This document shows, piece by piece, positions 59,025 through 64,000 of a stretch of 64,000 nucleotides of DNA; position 1 is the stretch's first letter; each line of letters begins with the position of its first letter. Where the stretch lies: assembly GCF_004762045.1 (NCBI RefSeq), contig NZ_SJOM01000007.1, forward strand, positions 6,200,198 to 6,264,197, written 5' to 3'. A program made the position numbers and the translations under genes. The notes under the pieces are model-generated. The model ran no database searches, was not told where the DNA came from, and was given only the letters and a program-made list of their open reading frames with translations. The DNA is from Mycobacterium sp. DL99. GTDB taxonomy: Bacteria; Actinomycetota; Actinomycetes; Mycobacteriales; Mycobacteriaceae.

Positions 59025-60257
59025 CTAACGCATGAACCGACTGGCGTCGATTCTGACGGTACGGCCGGCTTTGGCCTGCCGGTAGCCCACGAGCCCGCCC
59101 AGGCCGGTCAGGGCCATCATCCCGGTTACGCCGGGCAGCGCCATCGCCGCGATCTCCATCGTGTTCGCCGTACGCAGGTAGTCCGCGTAGCCGGCCCGGT
59201 AGGACGCCGGCGGGAGGCCCGCGTTCAATCCGACGGCGGCGGGAGGCCTCGTCTCGGTCCGCATCTTGGTCGAGGGTTGCATGTGAGGTCCCGACCTCGG
59301 TCCGTGGTCCGAGCCCGGACCACCCAACGGCGCCGCGAGCGGCGGCACGATGACGGGCAGCACGACGACCGGAACGGCGATCGGCGGCACCCCGGCCGCC
59401 GCGGCCAGGCCGGGCGGGGGTGGCACAGCCACATCGGCCGCCGGTGCCGGCGGTGCCGGTAATTGCATCACCGGCGGGCGCGGGAAGTTGAACGGCGCGG
59501 GGACGCCGCCACCGCCTCCACCGCCGGCAGCGCCGCCGATCAGAGTTGTGGTGGTCTGGGTGGTCTGGGTGGTCTCCGATGTCGCGGAGGTGGTCTCCGA
59601 CGTCGACTTGGTCGTCTCGGTGGTCTCGGAGGTCGACTTGGTGGTCTCGGTCGTCGACGACTCAGTCGTGCGCGTGGTGGTCGCGGTCGTCGTGACAGCC
59701 GTCGTCGAGGGCGTGGTCGACACTGTCTCGCTGGCAGATGTCGTGGGTGTCTCCGACTCCGACGGCTTCGTGCTGGGAGTCGCAGTGTCGGTCTTGGTCG
59801 GGGTCGCCGTGTCGCTCTTCGTCGGGGTCGCCGTGTCGGTCTTGGTCGGGGTGGTGTCGGTCTTGGTCGGGGTGTTGGTGTCGGTTCCAGTTTGCGGAGG
59901 CGTCCGGGTACCGGACGGTTGCGACGGCCCGCTGGGTTCGTCGGTCTGGGTCGGTTTGCCCGTCGTCTTGGTCGGCTTGCCGCTCGTCTTGGTGGGCTTG
60001 TGGGTCGTCCGGGTGCCCGGCGAGCCGGTGCCATCCCCGTCTTCGCCCTGGGAATCGCCGCCCTGATTCTGGCCCGGCCCGTGATCCTTGCCCCCGTGCC
60101 CGTCCTGCCCGTTGCCGGCAGTATTCGACGAGCCCTGACCGCTGTCGGGCCGGCCTCGATCCGGATCGGCAAACGCCAATGCGCCCCCGACACCGGCCAT
60201 GATCAGGCCCATAAGCACCAGACCGGTCGAGGCGGCGACGCGCAACCGCGAACGCAC
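59025..60257 (-). CDS. Secreted Thr-rich (mucin-like) surface protein
   Basis: 410-residue protein. Signal peptide at residues 8–30 (AASTGLVLMGLIMAGVGGALAFA). Residues 30–90 are Gly/Asp/Gln-rich. Residues about 85–235 are over half Thr/Ser with repeated TKTDT/TPTK and TTKSTSETTE units, a likely O-mannosylation region. A Gly/Pro/Val-rich part follows, with one hydrophobic helix near the C-terminus (MEIAAMALPGVTGMMALTGLGGLVGYRQA) and a basic tail. It probably spans the wall as a stalk. GTG 60257. It precedes the metallopeptidase gene by 69 bases in the same direction. No known family recognised. Confidence 0.72.
   Translation of the reverse strand: MRSRLRVAASTGLVLMGLIMAGVGGALAFADPDRGRPDSGQGSSNTAGNGQDGHGGKDHGPGQNQGGDSQGEDGDGTGSPGTRTTHKPTKTSGKPTKTTGKPTQTDEPSGPSQPSGTRTPPQTGTDTNTPTKTDTTPTKTDTATPTKSDTATPTKTDTATPSTKPSESETPTTSASETVSTTPSTTAVTTTATTTRTTESSTTETTKSTSETTETTKSTSETTSATSETTQTTQTTTTLIGGAAGGGGGGGVPAPFNFPRPPVMQLPAPPAPAADVAVPPPPGLAAAAGVPPIAVPVVVLPVIVPPLAAPLGGPGSDHGPRSGPHMQPSTKMRTETRPPAAVGLNAGLPPASYRAGYADYLRTANTMEIAAMALPGVTGMMALTGLGGLVGYRQAKAGRTVRIDASRFMR
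59560..59990 (-). repeat. Degenerate Thr/Ser codon repeats
   Basis: Short units recur, such as the TKTDTATP and TKSTSETTE codon blocks (24–27 bp), with near-identical copies around 59590–59660 and 59770–59880. The tract codes for the mucin-like stalk and is a candidate for length variation between strains. Confidence 0.65.
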
Positions 60258-60469
60258 GTTGTCACCACCCTTTCGCGCACCGCCTGCAAGCTTTCGTTGA
60301 CGAATTCAATTCTCGCACAAACAAGCAGTCCGAATTTGCTAGCTGAGGCGATTTACCGCCTTGATCGCGGGGAGCCGCGGCGGAGCAAATCCACCGGACG
60401 ATACTGTGGGTCTGCAGCACTTCTGCGGTGACCACAAACACACGACGAATTGACCGGGAGGCAACCGGA

Positions 60470-61126
60470 ATGGGCCTGTTCACGCGACGAAAAAGCCGCG
60501 CCACCCGCCGCGCCGAAGCCCGCGCCATCAAGGCCAAGGCCAAGCTGGAAGCCCGGCTCACCGCAAAGAACGAGACTCGTCGCATCAAGTCCGATCAGAA
60601 ATCTGCACAGCGGGCCCTCAAAGCTCAGGTCAAGACGCAGCGGGACAGCGACCGCAACGCCCTCAAAGTGGCCGAGACCGAGTTGAAGGCGGCCCGTGAA
60701 GGACGTCTGCTCGCCCCTGCCAGGATTCGTCGTCTGCTCACCGTCACACGTTTGCTGGCGCCGGTCCTCGTGCCCTTGATCTACCGTGCCGCCACGGCCG
60801 CCCGGGGCGCTCTGGACGAACGTCGTGCCGATCGCCTCGGTGTCCCGCTGGCCCAGCTCGGTCAGTTCTCAGGACACAGCGCCGAGTTGTCCGCACGGAT
60901 CTCCGGGGCCGAGCAGACGCTGCGGCAGGTCGCCGAGAAGAAGCCCAAGGATGCCGAGACCAAACAGTTCGTCACGGCGATCAACGAACGGCTCACTGAC
61001 CTGGCCGCGGCGGTGACTGCCGCCGAGAACATGCCGACCGCACGGCGCCGCGGCGCCCACGCGGCGATCGCCGCCCAACTCGACGGCATCGATGCCGATC
61101 TGATGGCTCGGCTGGGACTGGTCTGA
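60470..61126 (+). CDS. Conserved hypothetical protein, Rv3850 homologue (DUF6474-like)
   Basis: 218-residue basic protein, the same length as Rv3850. A long charged helix covers residues about 5–90 (TRRKSRATRRAEARAIKAKAK, QKSAQRALKAQVKTQRDSDRN), probably a coiled coil. A hydrophobic stretch LLAPVLVPLIYRAATAARGAL follows near 105–125, then a helical C-terminal half. It may associate with membrane or nucleic acid; no function is known. ATG 60470 has GGGAGG at eight bases and is chosen over an earlier ATG at 60428. Confidence 0.82.
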   Translation: MGLFTRRKSRATRRAEARAIKAKAKLEARLTAKNETRRIKSDQKSAQRALKAQVKTQRDSDRNALKVAETELKAAREGRLLAPARIRRLLTVTRLLAPVLVPLIYRAATAARGALDERRADRLGVPLAQLGQFSGHSAELSARISGAEQTLRQVAEKKPKDAETKQFVTAINERLTDLAAAVTAAENMPTARRRGAHAAIAAQLDGIDADLMARLGLV

Positions 61127-61136
61127 GCCCAATTCC

Positions 61137-61664
61137 ATGACCGGCGCCCGTATCGACTACGCAGCCCCGCTGCGCGGTACGGCCGTCGGCTCCCTCACGG
61201 CCGCACTGGCCGTCGCGGCGCACGGCGTCGGCGGCGGCGGCGGTCTGCCCGGAGGCGCGGTGGCCGCCCAGCTCGTCGTGCTGGCGGCCACCCTCGGCAC
61301 GGTGGCCGCGACCGTGCGTGGCGCGAACCGCACCGCGGTGTTGTGGGGCCTGCTCGGTACCGGCCAGCTGCTGGCCCACGCGTTGTTGGCGACGGCGGGT
61401 CACTCGCACGGCACCCGGCCCGGCTTGGTGATGTTCGGCGCGCACCTGGCCGCGGTATCGCTCGGCGCAGGCCTGATCGCCTGCGGTGCCCGGCTGTCGG
61501 CAGCGGTATCGCGGGCGGTGCGCACGATGGCGCCCCAAGGGCGGCCGGTGCCGGTTACGACGGTCGGTGTCTTGGCGCGTGGCACGGATCAGCCGTTGCA
61601 CTCGGCTCTCTTCCTGGCCGCTTCGGTGTCGCATCGGGGCCCGCCGGTCGGCGCCTGCGCCTGA
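61137..61664 (+). CDS. Membrane protein, Rv3851-like, head of the copper gene set
   Basis: 175-residue protein with four hydrophobic segments (GSLTAALAVAAHGVGGGGG, VAAQLVVLAATLGTVAA, AVLWGLLGTGQLLAHALLA, LVMFGAHLAAVSLGAGLIACG) and His residues in or near them, including AHALLATAGHSHGTRPG. The His cluster would suit metal handling, consistent with the YcnI, CopC and CopD genes that follow. Starts 10 bases after the Rv3850-like stop, so probably in the same operon. Longer than Rv3851 as I recall it; function not established. Confidence 0.7.
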   Translation: MTGARIDYAAPLRGTAVGSLTAALAVAAHGVGGGGGLPGGAVAAQLVVLAATLGTVAATVRGANRTAVLWGLLGTGQLLAHALLATAGHSHGTRPGLVMFGAHLAAVSLGAGLIACGARLSAAVSRAVRTMAPQGRPVPVTTVGVLARGTDQPLHSALFLAASVSHRGPPVGACA

Positions 61665-61700
61665 CCGTCCGACCCGACCAACTCCAGAAAGACACCACGA

Positions 61701-62390
61701 ATGCAACCCCTCACCGGGGCGTCCTCGCGCGCCCTGCTCACGACCGCGGCGGTAGCCGTCGCCGGTCTGCTCACCGCCGCACCGGCATGGGCGCATGTCC
61801 ACGTCGACGCCGACGATCCGACACCGGGATCCACCTCGGTACTCACCTTCCGAGTTCCCGGCGAGTCCGATTCCGGCGCGCTGACAACACAATTGAAGGT
61901 TGACCTGCCCAACGTGGCCTCGGCGCGCACCGAGGTGATGCCGGGCTGGACCACAAAGCTCGACCGTGACACCTCCGCGGGAACGGTCCGGACGGTCACC
62001 TGGACCGCGGCACCCGGAGTGGGCATCTCACCCGAGCAGTTCGCGCTGTTCCGGGTGTCGGTCAAACTGCCCGATACGACGACGGCGAGCTTCCCCGTCA
62101 CCCAGACCTACTCGGACGGCTCGGTGGTCCGGTGGGATCAGGCCCCGCTGCCCGACGGCAGCGAGCCCGAGCACCCGGCTCCGCAACTGACGCTGACCGG
62201 AACCCCGCCTGCAGCAGGAACTGCCGAACACGGCACCGAGACGGCCCCGGCGGCCGGTCAGCCCGTGCCTGCCGCTGCCGCACAGCCCGCAGGCACCGTC
62301 GACAATTCGGCCCGCTGGCTGGCAGGCGGAGCGCTGATCGTCGCGGCCGCCGCGGTGGTCGCAAGTCTGCTGAACCGGCGCCGGTCATGA
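61701..62390 (+). CDS. YcnI family copper-binding protein (DUF1775)
   Basis: 229-residue exported protein. The signal peptide is cleaved at APAWA, leaving His as the first mature residue (HVHVDADDPTPGS), which in YcnI coordinates Cu(II). A cupredoxin-like DUF1775 domain covers residues 32–170 (VLTFRVPGESD, WTTKLDRDTSAGTVRTVTW, FPVTQTYSDGSVVRWD). An Ala/Pro linker and a C-terminal transmembrane anchor (GGALIVAAAAVVASLL) follow. It passes copper to CopC/CopD or guards it in the envelope. Stop overlaps the copC start. Confidence 0.87.
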   Translation: MQPLTGASSRALLTTAAVAVAGLLTAAPAWAHVHVDADDPTPGSTSVLTFRVPGESDSGALTTQLKVDLPNVASARTEVMPGWTTKLDRDTSAGTVRTVTWTAAPGVGISPEQFALFRVSVKLPDTTTASFPVTQTYSDGSVVRWDQAPLPDGSEPEHPAPQLTLTGTPPAAGTAEHGTETAPAAGQPVPAAAAQPAGTVDNSARWLAGGALIVAAAAVVASLLNRRRS

Positions 62391-62893
62391 GCCGGCTGCT
62401 GGCCACGACCCTGACCGGGCTCATCCTGGCCGCCTCTGCATTGGTCGGGGCTCCGGCCGCGTCGGCGCACGCGGCCCGGGTCGCGGCGGACCCGGCAGAG
62501 CATTCGGCGCTCAGCGCCGCACCGCCACGGGTGAGCGCCACGTTCAACGAGGCGCTGCAGCCGGCCTTCGCCAACATGACGGTCGTCGGCCCGGACAACA
62601 ACCTGTGGTCTGAGGGTGACCCGAAGGTCGCCGGTGCTGTGCTCAGCGTCGGGGTCCGCCCACTCGGCCCGGCCGGTACGTACACGGTGAACTACCGGGT
62701 GACCTCGGCCGACGGGCACGTGGTCTCGGGTTCCTGGTCGTTCGACCTGACCGTCGCCGGTGCGGGCACTCCGGGGCCCGCCGCCTCGTCGCCCGCGCAG
62801 TCCGACGGCGGCATCGTGGTGTGGCCGTTCGTTTTGGTCGCCGTCGTGCTCATCGGCGGCGGAGCCTGGTGGGCGGTCCGACGTCAGCGGTGA
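62387..62893 (+). CDS. CopC domain copper-binding protein
   Basis: 168-residue exported CopC. The signal ends at AASA, giving an N-terminal His (HAARVAADPAEHS) and a DGH segment (TSADGHVVSGSWSF) that form the Cu(II) brace. A C-terminal membrane anchor (VWPFVLVAVVLIGGGAWWAV) follows an Ala/Pro linker. It delivers copper to CopD for import. ATG 62387 overlaps the YcnI stop (ATGA) and its own stop overlaps the copD start (GTGA), so the three are made together. Confidence 0.88.
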   Translation: MSRLLATTLTGLILAASALVGAPAASAHAARVAADPAEHSALSAAPPRVSATFNEALQPAFANMTVVGPDNNLWSEGDPKVAGAVLSVGVRPLGPAGTYTVNYRVTSADGHVVSGSWSFDLTVAGAGTPGPAASSPAQSDGGIVVWPFVLVAVVLIGGGAWWAVRRQR

Positions 62894-63723
62894 TCGGTGC
62901 GTTGATCCGGGCGCTGGCTGACGGCGCCGCCATCGTCGCTCTTGGCCTGGCGGCAGTGCCGCTGCTCGAGTCCGACCGCTACCGCGCCGAGTTGAGCCGG
63001 AGGGCGGCCACGCCACTCGCGTTGGCTGCCGCACTCTGGCTACTGGCCGAGATCGTGCGGCTGACCGTGGAGGCCGCGCAGACCGCGGGTGTCGGGTTCT
63101 GGCAGATCCGCGTGCACACCTTGACCGACTTCGGTCTGCACACCACAGTCGGCCGTTCGGGGCTGGTCGGCGTCGCGGCGGCGCTGATCGTCGGCGTGGT
63201 GGCGATCCTCGTCCCGCGCGGTGCCACCACCACGGCCATGACGGTCGGGGTCGCGGCGGTCGGCATGGCCGCCAGGACTCTGGCCGGACATCTCTCGGAG
63301 AGTCCGATCGGTGGGATGGCCGTGGCGCTGCATGCCCTGGCCGCCGCGGTGTGGTGCGGGGTGCTGGCGGCGCTGGTGCTGACCGTGACGCACCGCGGCC
63401 AGTGGGCCAGGGTGCTGCCCCGGTTCTCGCAGTTGTCGCTGTCGTGCGTGGGTGTGCTGCTGGTCGCCGGTGTGGTCGGGGCGGCGATCAAGTTGAACTC
63501 GCCCGCCGAGTTGTGGGCCACCGGTTATGGCCGGATTTTGACCGCCAAACTGGTCGTGACGGTGGCTCTGCTGGCTCTGGCCTGGCGAAACCGGTCTCAT
63601 TGGCTGCCGGCGGCGCGGGCTCACCGCAGTAGCGCAGCGTTGTCGCAGAACCGCTCGTTGATGGAATTGGGCATGATGGCTGTTGCGGTCACGCTTGCCG
63701 CGGCTCTGGCCGTCACGGGTTGA
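62890..63723 (+). CDS. CopD family copper-import membrane protein
   Basis: 277-residue integral membrane protein with eight hydrophobic segments, the CopD domain. Typical pieces are GGMAVALHALAAAVWCGVLAALVL, with intramembrane His and Trp, and GVVGAAIKLNSPAELWATGYGRILTAKLVVT. CopD works with CopC to bring copper into the cell. GTG 62890 overlaps the copC stop. No copper-responsive regulator (CsoR, RicR) gene or obvious operator is seen inside the window, so control is unknown. Confidence 0.87.
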   Translation: MIGALIRALADGAAIVALGLAAVPLLESDRYRAELSRRAATPLALAAALWLLAEIVRLTVEAAQTAGVGFWQIRVHTLTDFGLHTTVGRSGLVGVAAALIVGVVAILVPRGATTTAMTVGVAAVGMAARTLAGHLSESPIGGMAVALHALAAAVWCGVLAALVLTVTHRGQWARVLPRFSQLSLSCVGVLLVAGVVGAAIKLNSPAELWATGYGRILTAKLVVTVALLALAWRNRSHWLPAARAHRSSAALSQNRSLMELGMMAVAVTLAAALAVTG

Positions 63724-63812
63724 CCGCTGCGGCGCCTGGCATGATGGGAAACACTGCCGGCCCCACCCTCCGCGATGGCGCGGAGCACCAGAAACTGCAA
63801 AGGAGCAGCCAG

Positions 63813-64000
63813 ATGGCAGAGCAGCAGGATCAACCCGCCGAGAAACCCGCCACCGCAGCCGAGCCGGCTGCGGTCGACGCATCAGCGGCCGGCGCGGATC
63901 CTGCTCCGCCCATTCCGGCCCCTCCGACCCCGGCTCCCAAACCCGGTCCTCCGCCGGGCAAGAAGGCCCCCGCGAAGAAGACCCCGGCCAAGAAAGCAGC
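63813..64000 (+). CDS. hns: Histone-like protein Hns (Rv3852 homologue), 5' part
   Basis: Only the first 62 codons are in the window. They encode an acidic/Pro/Ala N-terminus (MAEQQDQPAEKPATAAEP, IPAPPTPAPKPGPPPG) followed by PAKK-type units (KKAPAKKTPAKKA), the DNA-binding tail seen in Rv3852. In M. tuberculosis this protein is membrane-anchored at its C-terminus, which lies beyond the window here. AGGAG sits seven bases before ATG 63813. Position after the Rv3850–Rv3851 homologues supports the assignment. Confidence 0.82.
   Translation, partial: MAEQQDQPAEKPATAAEPAAVDASAAGADPAPPIPAPPTPAPKPGPPPGKKAPAKKTPAKKA

Noticed and set aside
59560..59990. Periodic sequence that could suggest a repeat array or phage element
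   Set aside because: Explained by Thr/Ser codon repeats of one secreted protein.

Overview
The window is chromosomal DNA from a mycobacterium, most likely a fast-growing Mycolicibacterium. It has the mycolate–arabinogalactan gene block in the order known from M. tuberculosis Rv3795–Rv3852 (embB, accD4-pks13-fadD32, the antigen 85 genes, aftB-ubiA-Rv3807c-glfT2-glf, erp, serS, pheA, bfrB, sodA, espR, hns). Base composition is high-GC, stop/start overlaps are frequent, and several genes look leaderless. Gln145 in SodA and the absence of PE_PGRS62 and of the sulfolipid genes fit a non-tuberculous fast grower. Homology statements come from reading the proteins and from remembered gene order; no search was run.

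Layout. 1–1117: 3' end of embB. 1198–9641: an accessory stretch between embB and accD4 where M. tuberculosis has other genes. It holds an SRPBCC protein and a TetR regulator diverging from a shared palindrome, a DUF4331 protein, and a three-gene operon (acyl-CoA/AMP ligase, DUF3556 membrane protein, phytoene-desaturase-like FAD oxidoreductase) diverging from a PucR-type regulator. 9655–18562: fadD32-pks13-accD4, the final condensation of mycolic acid synthesis. 18817–23667: Rv3802c-like cutinase/lipase, a DUF732 lipoprotein and three tandem antigen 85 family genes (fbpD, fbpA, an fbpC-like gene). 23751–30437: glf-glfT2-PAP2 phosphatase-ubiA-aftB, a tightly coupled operon for galactan and decaprenyl-phosphoryl-arabinose. 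30677–33363: erp and an LGFP-repeat amidase.

33376–47851: HAD phosphatase and two acyltransferases, an MBL/Rieske protein, DUF5718, hemerythrin and a large SARP-type ATPase regulator behind serS, septum-formation and metallopeptidase genes, a Cys-rich small protein, a histidine phosphatase and pheA. 47998–51442: an iron-linked segment with an IdeR box before a DUF2470 gene, a CPBP protease, an LCP protein whose N-terminus lies in another frame, and bfrB with IdeR-like boxes. 51471–55960: glpQ1, a DUF4328 protein, a rhodanese, a DnaA-box cluster, a 52-residue membrane protein, sodA and an Rv3847-like gene.

56853–60257: espR converges on an operon encoding a Thr-rich secreted protein, an ImmA/IrrE-type metallopeptidase and a MAB_1171c-like membrane protein. 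60470–64000: Rv3850 and Rv3851 homologues, a YcnI-CopC-CopD copper set, and the 5' end of the Lys/Pro/Ala-rich hns gene.

The best candidates for undescribed biology are the espR/peptidase/membrane-protein neighbourhood and the FadD–DUF3556–oxidoreductase operon. No tRNA, rRNA, CRISPR array, transposase or insertion sequence was recognised.
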